The notes under the pieces were generated by a model. It was not told the origin of the DNA. It did no database searches and saw nothing but the letters and a program-made list of their open reading frames with translations. From UMGS1601 sp900553335 (lineage in GTDB: Bacteria; Bacillota; Clostridia; Oscillospirales; Ruminococcaceae), in assembly GCA_937920725.1 (NCBI GenBank), contig CALEUW010000018.1:204826-268825 (forward strand): 64,000 bases of DNA, given 5' to 3'. This document shows positions 26,439 through 34,981 of this stretch, in pieces. Every line of letters starts with the position of its first letter. The stretch's first letter is position 1. Made by a program: the position numbers and the translations under genes.

Positions 26439-28900
26439 TGACAAAAGCACAGTATAGTGATTTAAAAAAATTCAGTATTATAGTTGACGGAAACGCAATA
26501 ACAGACGATTTCTTGCGGCTAGGAATGGTTTCGGCCAACGGATCGTCACGACTTCTTATTGATTATAAGTCGCAGCATCCGAAAGCTTACTGGGAGCTTA
26601 TCGACCATCTGTTTTCAAAGGAAACAGGAATAGGTCTTACTCATATTAAGATTGAAATGGGCTCTGACGTTGATTCAAGCTCAGGCTCTGAGCCTGCAAC
26701 AAAACGTACCGCAGATGAGGTTGCCGATGTTACAAGAGGAGCAGGGTTCCAGCTTGCCGCCGATATTAAAAGCATATATCCGAGTGTCTATGTTGATCTT
26801 CTTCAATGGGGGGAACCTGCTTGGGCACATAAGAGCTTCTCCGCAAGATATCAGTGGTACAAGGAAACTTTTGATGCCGCATATGACACATATGGGCTTA
26901 AGTTTGATTATGTTGGTGCAAGCCCAAATGAATCGGGAGTCAGGACGAGCGGAGATAATGAAAATGTAAGCTGGATGAAGTATTTCAGCAAGGCTTTAAA
27001 ATCCGAAACAGGAGGAAGATACGATTATTCTAAAATAAAAATTGTTGCTGCGGATGAGGTCGATAGCTGTAATATTTCTTATGCTATGCTTGAAGACGAG
27101 GAGCTTAGAAACGCTATAGACGTTATCGGAATTCACTACAGCACTTGGTCAAATGATGCAGCAAAAAAGCTTAAGGACGAATACGGAAAGGAAATTTGGT
27201 ATTCAGAGGGGGCTTCAGTTGCTATTGATCCTGTACTTGGGAAAAATGCAACAACTATTTCAGGACTTGATTCCACTTTAGGCAATGACGGCGGACTTAC
27301 CGGATCAAACGGAACTCTAGAAATTGCAGCAAGAATACTTAATATGTATTCTCAGGGGAATATGACAATGTATGAGTTTCAGCCGTCAGTTTCTGCTTAT
27401 TATTACGGCTCGGTTTTTACCCCAAAACAGCTTATCACGGCGAACACTCCTTGGAGCGGATATTACAGTGTAGAAGCGGGTGCGGCGATGGCTTCGCATT
27501 TCACCAGGTTCTTAACAGATGACATGAGATATGTTTTGGGAGCTTGCTATGGTGACGGTGAGAGGAATTTTGCAACAGGCGATGGACATGGGCTTGTAAA
27601 TACCAATAATAATTACATAACCTTAGCCGATAAAAATAGCGGTGATTATACAATGATTTTTGTAAATGATTCAGATGCGTCAAGAAGCTACAACATTTCG
27701 GTTTTAAATCTTAAAAAATCAAATTCAAAGCTAAATATATGGAAAACTATTGGTAGTGATGAAAGCTCGTGGCTGTATAAAGATGGCTCGGTAGTTCCTG
27801 AAAACGGACGCTTTTGCATAACAGTCGAGCCGTATTCGATAATTACTCTTACAACTTTAGAGGGCAAAAAGAGCTTTTTTGAGTGTCAAACATCGAAGTA
27901 TCAAAGAATAGAGCGTAACACTGTTTTACCGTTGCCGTATTATGACAGATATGATTACGATTTGGACTTTCTGTCATCAAGAGGCGGAGCACCGCTCTAT
28001 CAGACAGATATAAGTGGATCGTTCGAGGTGTTAAACGGCGCTTTGGTTCAAAAGGTAAAATATGACGAGCGGCCTTACGGTTGGGGGCAGGTAAATAACA
28101 GATATAACACAGAGCCTTCTACTCAAGTCGGTGATGACCGATGGTCTGACTATAAAGCGAGTATTGACGTTACATTTGACAAATCTGCTATGGACAACAC
28201 AAAAAATTATACGGCCCTCGGAGCGAGATATACAAGCACCGAAAGCCGAGGCTATTATATAAAGCTTTTTCAGAACGGAAAATGGCAGGCAGTAAAAGGT
28301 GAGGCTGTTTTAAAAGAAGGCCGTATAAACAGCTTTGACAGCGATAAAACGCATAATCTGTCGGTTAAAGTATTTGGATGCAAAGTAAGCTACTGTGTTG
28401 ATAACGTTTTGGTCTATTCATTTGCAGACGAAAACGCAAGCTATACAAGCGGAAGAGTTTTAATTGCAAGCGCTTTGGCAAACAACGCTTTTATTAATCT
28501 TTGCGTAGATACTTTAAGCGGAGGAAGTAACTATGTTTCTAGAATTGACGCATTGTCAGACAGCGTATCATACACAGGGAAATGGGAGCTTAAAGCAGGA
28601 GATTCTTATAAATACAACAACAGAACAAAAGCTGTTTCGTCAGCAGTTGGTGCATCGCTTAGTACAACCTTTAACGGAACGGGTGTAAATCTTGTCAGCG
28701 GAGCTGGAAATGAAGCTGCCTTGAAGATTGAGATTGACGATGCAGCAATCGAAGATTTCAAAAGCCTTCCTTCAACCGGAGTAAGGCAAGCTTCTTATCA
28801 AATATCAGGGCTTAAGAATGAAGCTCACACACTTAAGATTACTGTTTTAGGCGGAGAATTAACTGTGGACACAATTGAAATCGTATGCCAAAAAGTCTGA
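26435..28900 (+). CDS. Glycoside hydrolase family 59 (galactocerebrosidase-like)
   Basis: This 821-aa protein resembles animal GALC. The barrel has GMVSANGSSRLLIDY, THIKIEMGSD...SGSEPATKRT, the acid/base region VGASPNES (E166), DVIGIHYSTWSNDAAK and the nucleophile region IWYSEGAS (E258). A beta-sandwich and lectin-like region follow, with a likely carbohydrate-binding beta-sandwich at about 710-821 (SYQISGLKNEAHTLKIT). GH59 enzymes remove beta-galactose, for example from galactosylceramide. There is no signal peptide, so a cytoplasmic role or non-classical release is implied. The start ATGA overlaps the addA stop, an odd partner for a glycosidase. The true substrate is unknown. Confidence 0.85.
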   Translation: MMTKAQYSDLKKFSIIVDGNAITDDFLRLGMVSANGSSRLLIDYKSQHPKAYWELIDHLFSKETGIGLTHIKIEMGSDVDSSSGSEPATKRTADEVADVTRGAGFQLAADIKSIYPSVYVDLLQWGEPAWAHKSFSARYQWYKETFDAAYDTYGLKFDYVGASPNESGVRTSGDNENVSWMKYFSKALKSETGGRYDYSKIKIVAADEVDSCNISYAMLEDEELRNAIDVIGIHYSTWSNDAAKKLKDEYGKEIWYSEGASVAIDPVLGKNATTISGLDSTLGNDGGLTGSNGTLEIAARILNMYSQGNMTMYEFQPSVSAYYYGSVFTPKQLITANTPWSGYYSVEAGAAMASHFTRFLTDDMRYVLGACYGDGERNFATGDGHGLVNTNNNYITLADKNSGDYTMIFVNDSDASRSYNISVLNLKKSNSKLNIWKTIGSDESSWLYKDGSVVPENGRFCITVEPYSIITLTTLEGKKSFFECQTSKYQRIERNTVLPLPYYDRYDYDLDFLSSRGGAPLYQTDISGSFEVLNGALVQKVKYDERPYGWGQVNNRYNTEPSTQVGDDRWSDYKASIDVTFDKSAMDNTKNYTALGARYTSTESRGYYIKLFQNGKWQAVKGEAVLKEGRINSFDSDKTHNLSVKVFGCKVSYCVDNVLVYSFADENASYTSGRVLIASALANNAFINLCVDTLSGGSNYVSRIDALSDSVSYTGKWELKAGDSYKYNNRTKAVSSAVGASLSTTFNGTGVNLVSGAGNEAALKIEIDDAAIEDFKSLPSTGVRQASYQISGLKNEAHTLKITVLGGELTVDTIEIVCQKV

Positions 28901-28935
28901 AGAGATTTTAAAATGTTTTAAAACTTAAAAGCACT

Positions 28936-28975
28936 AAAAAACCACTCGGAATTAAATCAATCGAGTGGTTTTTTT
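28936..28975. terminator. Bidirectional terminator between convergent genes
   Basis: A-tract, ACCACTCG (28941-28948), loop, CGAGTGGT (28962-28969), T-tract. It serves the GH59 gene on the plus strand and the 195-aa gene on the minus strand. Confidence 0.88.
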
Positions 28976-28985
28976 ATGTCATATA

Positions 28986-29573
28986 TTACTTTATGCACTT
29001 CTTGGTAATTCCCGAAAGCTTCAGGGCTTCGCTTTTCGGATTGTCAGCGGAATAGGAAACGTAAGTAGGATAATCATCGCATTTTTCTATTCTCTCATAC
29101 CCATAAAGATAATAGCCTTCTGACTCTTCAGAGTCGGATATTATATTAAGCACGTCATCTTTGGTTATTTCCACAGCTCCGATAAGACTGTATGCAGAAA
29201 TTATTGCATTCAGAGTGTCATCGCTTATATTTTGTAGCGCTCCTTCATTATCAAAATGCTTGCCGTAAGATACTTCGATTATCTCATATTTGTTTATATT
29301 GGAAACTGTCACAGATATTTTATAGTTATCTGATGAAAGAGTATAAACCTGAGAATAATTGCCCTGTGGTGTAACACTTGCAGGTGAAGCTTCAAAGCTA
29401 AGCGAGTTTTTCTTTGCGAAGCTTTCATATTGAAGCGCATAGTCAATAAAGTTTTCGTGAGAAGCCTCAGCAGAAATTTTTTTGTGCCCGATTCCTCCGA
29501 ACATAGGAATTATTAATATTAATGCGATGGCAACTATAATTACAATAAGTGCCGCTAACAATGATTTTTTCAT
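28986..29573 (-). CDS. Membrane-anchored extracytoplasmic protein of unknown function
   Basis: This 195-aa protein begins MKKSLLAALIVIIVAIALILIIPMFGG, a signal-anchor helix (about 3-25), with no lipobox cysteine. The remaining ~165 residues should lie outside the membrane and look mixed alpha/beta, with Tyr-rich stretches such as SEGYYLYGYERIEKC. I do not recognise a family. It starts 3 bases after the ispF stop on the same strand and is probably the last gene of the GH3-ispF transcript, ending at the shared terminator. Confidence 0.7.
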   Translation of the reverse strand: MKKSLLAALIVIIVAIALILIIPMFGGIGHKKISAEASHENFIDYALQYESFAKKNSLSFEASPASVTPQGNYSQVYTLSSDNYKISVTVSNINKYEIIEVSYGKHFDNEGALQNISDDTLNAIISAYSLIGAVEITKDDVLNIISDSEESEGYYLYGYERIEKCDDYPTYVSYSADNPKSEALKLSGITKKCIK

Positions 29574-29576
29574 ACT

Positions 29577-30062
29577 TTATCCTTTCTTTGATATAAGACA
29601 TACAGCGTGTGCTGAGATGCCTTCTCCTTTTCCTGTAAAGCCCAAGCCCTCCTCAGTTGTTGCTTTTACGGAAACTTGCGTAAGTTCGATTCCCAAAGTG
29701 TTTGCGATGTTTTCTCTCATGTTATATATAAAAGGTGAGAGCTTAGGAGCTTCGGCGCAGATTGTGGAATCAATATTTGAAATCTCAAAATTATTTTTTT
29801 CAATTACCTCCGCTACACATTTCAAAAGCGCAAGACTGTCAGCGCCCTTGTATTTTTTGTCTGTATCAGGAAAAAGCTTTCCGATATCTCCGAGTGCTGC
29901 CGCACCCAAAAGTGCGTCCATTACTGCGTGAACCAGTACGTCAGCATCAGAATGACCTAAAAGTCCTTTTTGACAGGGTATTAATACTCCGCCTAAAATA
30001 AGCTTTCTCTGTTCGGTAAGTCTGTGGACATCATATCCGTGCCCTATTCTTAAATCAGTCAT
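29577..30062 (-). CDS. ispF: 2-C-methyl-D-erythritol 2,4-cyclodiphosphate synthase
   Basis: This 161-aa MEP-pathway enzyme forms MEcPP. Conserved features are the N-terminal RIGHGYDVHRL with zinc ligands, GHSDADVLVHAVMDALLGAAALGDIGKLFPDTD, and the C-terminal VSVKATTEEGLGFTGKGEGISAHAVCLI. The start at 30062 follows GGAGAGGA; a 7-residue in-frame extension upstream lacks support. With dxr and ispG at the window start, three MEP genes are present. The GH3 gene lies 28 bases upstream on the same strand. Confidence 0.95.
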   Translation of the reverse strand: MTDLRIGHGYDVHRLTEQRKLILGGVLIPCQKGLLGHSDADVLVHAVMDALLGAAALGDIGKLFPDTDKKYKGADSLALLKCVAEVIEKNNFEISNIDSTICAEAPKLSPFIYNMRENIANTLGIELTQVSVKATTEEGLGFTGKGEGISAHAVCLISKKG

Positions 30063-30090
30063 AAGTCCTCTCCAAAGTGTCATAATATGT

Positions 30091-32319
30091 TTAAAAGTTA
30101 TCGTTTAAACTGTCAACTAGCTCTAAAAGTTTAGCTCTTGTCAGCTCTTCCCTTGGAACAAAGCTTACAAGCGAATGCAATGGAAGTTCTCCGAACGAGA
30201 TAAGCTTTAATTCGTCAGCCGCCCCTTCTTCGCCGGTATTATCAAGATTTAAACCGAGAGCCGATGATAAAAGTCTTTTCCCGAGCGGATTTGAAATAAT
30301 ATCACAGCATAAGGAGTCTAGCGTGTATTGATGTTTTGTTTCTGACTTCGGAGAAACAAAAATGCTTTTTGAAAGTCTTATATCTCTTGACGAAGCACCG
30401 ACCAGTATATCAAATTTTCCGTATTCAATTTGCCAATCACTGACCGATGTATCATAATAAGCAAAAGCACGTTTGTCAAGTTTGAAAACTATTTGCTTTA
30501 CTTCACCGGGCAAAAGATAAGTCTTTTCAAAGCCTTTAAGCTCCTTTTCAGGTCTTGTCACTGAGGATTCACAATCTCTTACATAAAGCTCGACAACTTC
30601 TTTTCCCGGAACGCTTCCCGTGTTTTTGATTTTCACCTTAACAGTAAGGGTTTGATCCTCGTTCAGCTCATCGTGTGAAACTTCAATATCCGAATATTCA
30701 AAAGTCGTGTAGCTTAAACCGAAACCGAACGGGAAAAGGGGTTCTGTTTCTTTTTTATCGTAATATCGGTATCCTATAAAAATGCCCTCTTTGTATCGAA
30801 CTGTATCCATTTCTCCCGGATAATTTAAGTATGACGGATTGTCAGATAGCTTTTTCGGAAATGTTTCCGCAAGCTTTCCGCTTGGATTAACACTGCCGAA
30901 AAGCACGTCAACCTGAGCTGCACCCACCGCTTCTCCGCCGAGATAACTCTCTAAAATTCCTGAAACGTTATCAGCAAACGGCATTTCAATAGGAGCGCCG
31001 TTATGTAAAAATACAATAACATTTTTATTGACCTTGCAGATCTCGTCAATAAGTTTTAACTGACATTTAGGCATGCAAAGATGAGTTCTGTCAAATCCTT
31101 CGGATTCAAATGAATCGGGAAGTCCTACAAACAAAACTACCTTATCGCAAGCCTTTGAGGTTTCAACGGCTTCGGACAAGAGAGCGTTGTCTGTTTCGTC
31201 ACGGTCGGTAATATATCCTTGTGCATATGAAACCTCGCAGATGTTCTTAACAGCTTCCAATGCGCTTGTAACTTTGTATGAGTTTATGTGGCTTGAGCCG
31301 CCGCCCTGATAACGTGGTTCTTCTGCAAATTTTCCGATGAAAGCGATTTTTTCGGAATTTTTAAGCGGTAAAACTCCGTCGTTTTTTAGTAAAACAATAC
31401 ACTCATCTTCAATTTTTCGTGCAAGCTCATGATCCTTTTCTTTATCCCAGGCAGATCCCGAGCCTTTTTCAAAATGCTTATCTACAAGCTCCAAAACCCG
31501 TCTTAAGCATATATCAACATATTTTTCGTCAAGTTTGCCTGAGCTTACAGCCTCAGCAACAAGCTTATCGTTTTTGCCGCAGCTTGACGGCATTTCGAGA
31601 TCAAGCCCTGCAAGAACACCTTTTACTCTGTCATCTACTGCACCCCAGTCACTCATGACAAGTCCTTTAAATCCCCATTCGTCATGCAAAATGTCGGTGA
31701 GAAGTTTTTTGTTCTGGCTTGCATATTCTCCGTTTATTTTGTTATAAGAACACATAACTGTCCAGGGTTTTGCTTTTTTTACAGCAATTTCAAATGAAGC
31801 AAGATAAATTTCTCTCAAAGTTCTTTCGTCAACCTCAGCGTTTATACACATTCTTCGATATTCCTGATTGTTGCATGCGAAATGCTTAAGAGAAGCTCCA
31901 ACTCCTTTTGACTGGACGCCTTTTATATGAGCTGCTGCCATTTCACCTGAAAGGAATGGATCTTCTGAAAAATATTCAAAGTTTCTTCCGCAAAGGGGAG
32001 TACGCTTAATATTTGCGCCCGGGCCTAAAATTACCGAAATGTTTTCAGCGATACACTCATTTCCAATAGCCTTTCCAAGCTCTTCTAAAAGGGAGCGGTC
32101 AAAAGAACAAGCCAAGGAAGAAGCTGTGGGAAAACAAATAGCTTCAATACTTCCGGGTTCTCCTTGTTTTTCTTTTCTCAGCCCGTGAGGTCCGTCCGAA
32201 ACCATGATTTTATCAATAGATAACCTATCTACAGGCTTCGTATGCCAAAAATCAAGTCCTGATAAAAGACCGGCTTTTTCTTCCAATGTCATTTCATTTA
32301 TAAGCTTATCAATATTCAT
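30091..32319 (-). CDS. Glycoside hydrolase family 3 (beta-glucosidase type)
   Basis: This 742-aa retaining glycosidase has an N-terminal barrel (MTLEEKAGLLSG, SDGPHGLR, GPGANIKRTPLCGRNFEYFSEDP, SLKHFACNNQE) and the nucleophile aspartate D224 in LVMSDWGA. The second alpha/beta/alpha domain has IAFIGKFAEEPRYQGGGSSH, followed by a C-terminal fibronectin-III-like domain (VVELYVRDCESSVTRPEKELKGF). No signal peptide is present, so it probably acts on imported oligosaccharides in the cytoplasm. A good promoter lies upstream, back-to-back with that of the CapA-like gene. Confidence 0.93.
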   Translation of the reverse strand: MNIDKLINEMTLEEKAGLLSGLDFWHTKPVDRLSIDKIMVSDGPHGLRKEKQGEPGSIEAICFPTASSLACSFDRSLLEELGKAIGNECIAENISVILGPGANIKRTPLCGRNFEYFSEDPFLSGEMAAAHIKGVQSKGVGASLKHFACNNQEYRRMCINAEVDERTLREIYLASFEIAVKKAKPWTVMCSYNKINGEYASQNKKLLTDILHDEWGFKGLVMSDWGAVDDRVKGVLAGLDLEMPSSCGKNDKLVAEAVSSGKLDEKYVDICLRRVLELVDKHFEKGSGSAWDKEKDHELARKIEDECIVLLKNDGVLPLKNSEKIAFIGKFAEEPRYQGGGSSHINSYKVTSALEAVKNICEVSYAQGYITDRDETDNALLSEAVETSKACDKVVLFVGLPDSFESEGFDRTHLCMPKCQLKLIDEICKVNKNVIVFLHNGAPIEMPFADNVSGILESYLGGEAVGAAQVDVLFGSVNPSGKLAETFPKKLSDNPSYLNYPGEMDTVRYKEGIFIGYRYYDKKETEPLFPFGFGLSYTTFEYSDIEVSHDELNEDQTLTVKVKIKNTGSVPGKEVVELYVRDCESSVTRPEKELKGFEKTYLLPGEVKQIVFKLDKRAFAYYDTSVSDWQIEYGKFDILVGASSRDIRLSKSIFVSPKSETKHQYTLDSLCCDIISNPLGKRLLSSALGLNLDNTGEEGAADELKLISFGELPLHSLVSFVPREELTRAKLLELVDSLNDNF

Positions 32320-32368
32320 AACTAAAATTCTCCTGATAAAAGCAGCAAATCGTATAATCTTAAACCAT

Positions 32369-32397
32369 ATTGTAACACATTAATAACTCTTTTTCAA
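32369..32397 (-). promoter_or_regulatory. Promoter of the GH3 gene
   Basis: On the minus strand TTGAAA (32392-32397), 17 bases, TACAAT (32369-32374), 50 bases before the GH3 ATG. Confidence 0.65.
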
Positions 32398-32403
32398 GAT
32401 GGA

Positions 32404-32432
32404 TTGCAAAGTATTAAAAAATATGATAAAAT
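32404..32432 (+). promoter_or_regulatory. Promoter of the leader RNA and CapA-like gene
   Basis: TTGCAA (32404-32409), 17 bases, TAAAAT (32427-32432). Transcription would start close to the 5' end of the structured leader at 32439. Confidence 0.55.
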
Positions 32433-32438
32433 ATAATA

Positions 32439-32570
32439 ACGACTATGTTTCCCGCCTCTAAGGCAGCGAACAACTTAGCTTTTCAGTTGAGGGAACAATC
32501 CCCAACTGAAATCCTAAAGGGCTAATGTCCGGTCGTTTGTTGAATGACGGGGCGTTGCCCCTTATTGAAG
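32439..32570 (+). ncRNA. Structured leader RNA, copy A (class not recognised)
   Basis: This leader is strongly alike to 57440-57567. Proposed pairing: ACGAC (32439-32443) with GTCGT (32532-32536) closing the domain; a GCC/GGC hairpin in CGCCTCTAAGGC; TTAGC with GCTAA; a long hairpin TTTCAGTT...AACTGAAA; then a 3' hairpin GGGGC-GTT-GCCCC (32549-32561). Single-stranded blocks such as GTTTGTTGAATGACGGGGCG are almost invariant between the copies. It lies in the 5' UTR of a CapA-like lipoprotein gene. I checked it mentally against the common riboswitch classes without a match. A cis-regulatory RNA is likely; the ligand is unknown. Confidence 0.65.
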
Positions 32571-32615
32571 GAAAGAAGTTTTTTACATTATAAAAACGTA
32601 AGATGGGGTAATGTT

Positions 32616-33848
32616 ATGTCAATAGTGAAAAAAGCAGTTTTAATCTTGTTGGTGTTTAGTTTTGTGATTTCAGTGTCCGCTTGCAGTCAGAAAGTTTTAA
32701 AAAAGACTTCTGATGAACAGGCGTCAACTTTGAATACTGCACAGAATTCTTATAGGACTGAAACGACCGATGATGCATCGGCTGAAACTGAAAGTAATCA
32801 AGCTGATAAGATAAAAGACACGGTGACAATAGATTTTTTGTTTGCAGGTGATAACCTTGTTCATGATACGCTTTACAATCAAGCGTCAAGAAATGCCGAA
32901 GGTAACGGATATGATTTTTCGTCAACTTATGAGAGAATTGCTCCGATAATCAAAAACGCAGATTTTGCTGTACTTAACCAGGAAACCATTGTAACCGATG
33001 ATTTCGGCCCATCAAGCTACCCTACGTTTGCTTCTCCTGAAGCAGTAGGGGATCACATGGTGAAAATCGGGTTTGATGCTATGAGTATTTCAAATAATCA
33101 TGTGCTTGATTACGGTATAGACGGACTTATGTCAACTCTTAACTACTGGAAAACCAAGCATCCCGATATTACTGTCTACGGAGCATATGAAAGTAAAGAG
33201 GACAGAGATAATATAAGAATCAAAGAGATAAAAGGAGTTAAGGTTGCATTTTTAGGCTTTATGGAGCATACTAACGGGATTTCGCTTCCTGATGAATATT
33301 CCTCATGTGTGACTTATCTTGATGAGATAGATGAAATTGAGAGGAAAATAAAAAAAGCAGACGAGCTTGCCGATGTGGTTATAGTTTCTCCTCATTTCGG
33401 AGTGGAAATAATAAATGAAGTAACGGACGAGCAGTATGAGCTTGCAAAAAAGTTTACTGAATGGGGAGCAGATATAATTGTAGGATGTCAGCCGCATACC
33501 GTTCAAAAGTGCGACTGGGTTGAGGCTGACAACGGCAATAAAGCTTTTTGCTATTATTGTCTGGGGAATATGGTATCCGCAATGGCAACCTGTCAAACCT
33601 CTGTAGGAATATTGGGAAGACTTGAGCTTACTTATGATTTTAAAAATAATGAGGTTACAATAACCAATCCGAGAGCGATTCCCGTTGTTACACATATTTC
33701 AGGAATATATCAGTGGGATGTATTTGTTTATCCGTATTCGGAGTATACGGCGGCGCTTGCTTCGCAAAGTCAGGTTGAGGATATGTCGATTGAAAATATT
33801 GAGTATTATCTAAGTTTTATTCCCAAACAGTATTTAAGCGACAAATAA
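32616..33848 (+). CDS. CapA/PgsA-family lipoprotein (calcineurin-like phosphoesterase fold)
   Basis: This 410-aa protein starts MSIVKKAVLILLVFSFVISVSACSQK, a lipoprotein signal with the lipobox cysteine at VSAC, followed by a Ser/Thr/Glu-rich linker. The catalytic-like domain has IDFLFAGDNLVHD, FAVLNQETIV, FDAMSISNNHVLDYG, VIVSPHFGVE and GADIIVGCQPHTVQ, typical of CapA/PgsA proteins linked to poly-gamma-glutamate or capsule formation. No capBC partners are nearby, so the role is unclear. ATG 32616 has GGGG 7 bases upstream; the in-frame extension to 32544 lies in the leader RNA and is rejected. Confidence 0.88.
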   Translation: MSIVKKAVLILLVFSFVISVSACSQKVLKKTSDEQASTLNTAQNSYRTETTDDASAETESNQADKIKDTVTIDFLFAGDNLVHDTLYNQASRNAEGNGYDFSSTYERIAPIIKNADFAVLNQETIVTDDFGPSSYPTFASPEAVGDHMVKIGFDAMSISNNHVLDYGIDGLMSTLNYWKTKHPDITVYGAYESKEDRDNIRIKEIKGVKVAFLGFMEHTNGISLPDEYSSCVTYLDEIDEIERKIKKADELADVVIVSPHFGVEIINEVTDEQYELAKKFTEWGADIIVGCQPHTVQKCDWVEADNGNKAFCYYCLGNMVSAMATCQTSVGILGRLELTYDFKNNEVTITNPRAIPVVTHISGIYQWDVFVYPYSEYTAALASQSQVEDMSIENIEYYLSFIPKQYLSDK

Positions 33849-33865
33849 AAAATAAGGAGGATACG

Positions 33866-34705
33866 ATGCCCAAATACTATCATGAGCAGGTAAGACTTGA
33901 TTCTTCGATTCCGGCAAGGATATATATTCAAAACGGTACTCACAGCAATAACACATATCCTTTGCATTGGCACAGTAAGCTTGAATTTAACTTGGTGTTA
34001 AAAGGACAGATAAACGGAAAGATCGGCGGCAAAAATGTCTGTGCACATGCAGATGATATTTTCTTTGTTAATTCAAATGAGCTTCACGAAACTGACGCTG
34101 CAACAGGTGATATAAGTGCAGTGACTGTTCTTCTTTCAAAATCTCTTTTGGAGGAATACTTGGGCGATATAACAGATTATTATTTTGATTTTTCGGACAA
34201 TCAAAATGCGAAGAATGAAATCAAATTACTTATACTTAAATGTGCAGCTATTTTTGAAGAAAAAAAAGAGTTTTATGAGCTGGAGCTTTCTATTGTTTTA
34301 AGACAGCTATGCCTTGTGTTGATAAGAAAATGCCGAAAAAAACGTGAAACTCAAAGCTTAAATAAGTTTCATCTTAAAAATATGACGAATATAAAAAGAG
34401 CGGTCGCCTTTATGGAGGAAAATTATGAAACTCCTTTTACTCTTGAGGATATTGCTAAGGAAATAGGAATGTCGCCAACGTATTTTTCAAGATTTTTCAA
34501 AAAAACAACTGGCGAAACCTTCTATTCTTCGTTAGGCAGAATGAGGCTTTATCATGCTGAAAACGAGCTTGTCAACAGCGATTCGTCAATAACTGAAATC
34601 GCTTTAAACAACGGTTTTGCAAATGTAAAGTCGTTTATAGAAATGTTTAAAAAGGAGTACGGAGTAACTCCACTTAGGTATAGAAAACAAAATTCTGACA
34701 GGTGA
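33866..34705 (+). CDS. AraC-family regulator with cupin sensor domain
   Basis: This 279-aa protein has an N-terminal cupin sensor (about 15-90, YPLHWHSKLEFNLVLKGQINGKIGGK...FFVNSNELHET) and a C-terminal double helix-turn-helix (about 170-275, AVAFMEENYETPFTLEDIAKEIGMSPTYFSRFFKKTTGETFYSSLGRMRL...ITEIALNNGFANVKSFIEMFKKEYGVTPLRYRK). This layout is typical of sugar-responsive activators. It lies just upstream of the GH31 gene, a likely target. AAGGAGG precedes the ATG. Confidence 0.93.
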   Translation: MPKYYHEQVRLDSSIPARIYIQNGTHSNNTYPLHWHSKLEFNLVLKGQINGKIGGKNVCAHADDIFFVNSNELHETDAATGDISAVTVLLSKSLLEEYLGDITDYYFDFSDNQNAKNEIKLLILKCAAIFEEKKEFYELELSIVLRQLCLVLIRKCRKKRETQSLNKFHLKNMTNIKRAVAFMEENYETPFTLEDIAKEIGMSPTYFSRFFKKTTGETFYSSLGRMRLYHAENELVNSDSSITEIALNNGFANVKSFIEMFKKEYGVTPLRYRKQNSDR

Positions 34706-34711
34706 TTATAA

Positions 34712-34852
34712 TTGTACATAGAAAATTGGATAATAATTGACAAAAATGCAATAATAAAAGGCAATACGAACAGAATTGTTTATGATAAAATTAAATCATC
34801 GGCTAATGTGCACAAAGCCAAACGATTTTTTAACAGAAACGTTGAAATCTAA
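34712..34852 (+). CDS. Possible 46-aa protein with TTG start
   Basis: The frame TTG TAC ATA GAA AAT TGG opens 6 bases after the araC-type stop, has AGGTG at acceptable spacing, and runs to TAA at 34850-34852. The product (YIENWIIIDKNAIIKGNTN..., ending NRNVEI) is basic and has no membrane segment. The opening YxENW resembles the start of some small uncharacterised clostridial proteins. The evidence is only an open frame, a RBS and position, so it may be spurious or the remnant of a longer gene. Confidence 0.35.
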   Translation: MYIENWIIIDKNAIIKGNTNRIVYDKIKSSANVHKAKRFFNRNVEI

Positions 34853-34871
34853 GTGTTTAATTTAACATGAC

Positions 34872-34900
34872 TTGATTTTTGACACAGTTTCAATTATAAT
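34872..34900 (+). promoter_or_regulatory. Promoter of the GH31 gene
   Basis: TTGATT (34872-34877), 17 bases, TATAAT (34895-34900), 81 bases before the ATG. A weak -35 next to a perfect -10 fits activation by the neighbouring AraC-type protein (inference). Confidence 0.6.
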
Positions 34901-34981
34901 ATCTTTATTAATTTAGGTGTAGGTCGATAAGTGCACTTAAATAGTCAGCGATATGAATATTTTTTATAGGAGGAAAAATTT

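Noticed and set aside
29482..29931. 149-codon plus-strand frame opposite ispF
   Set aside because: IspF motifs are clear on the minus strand; the plus frame is a by-product of codon bias.
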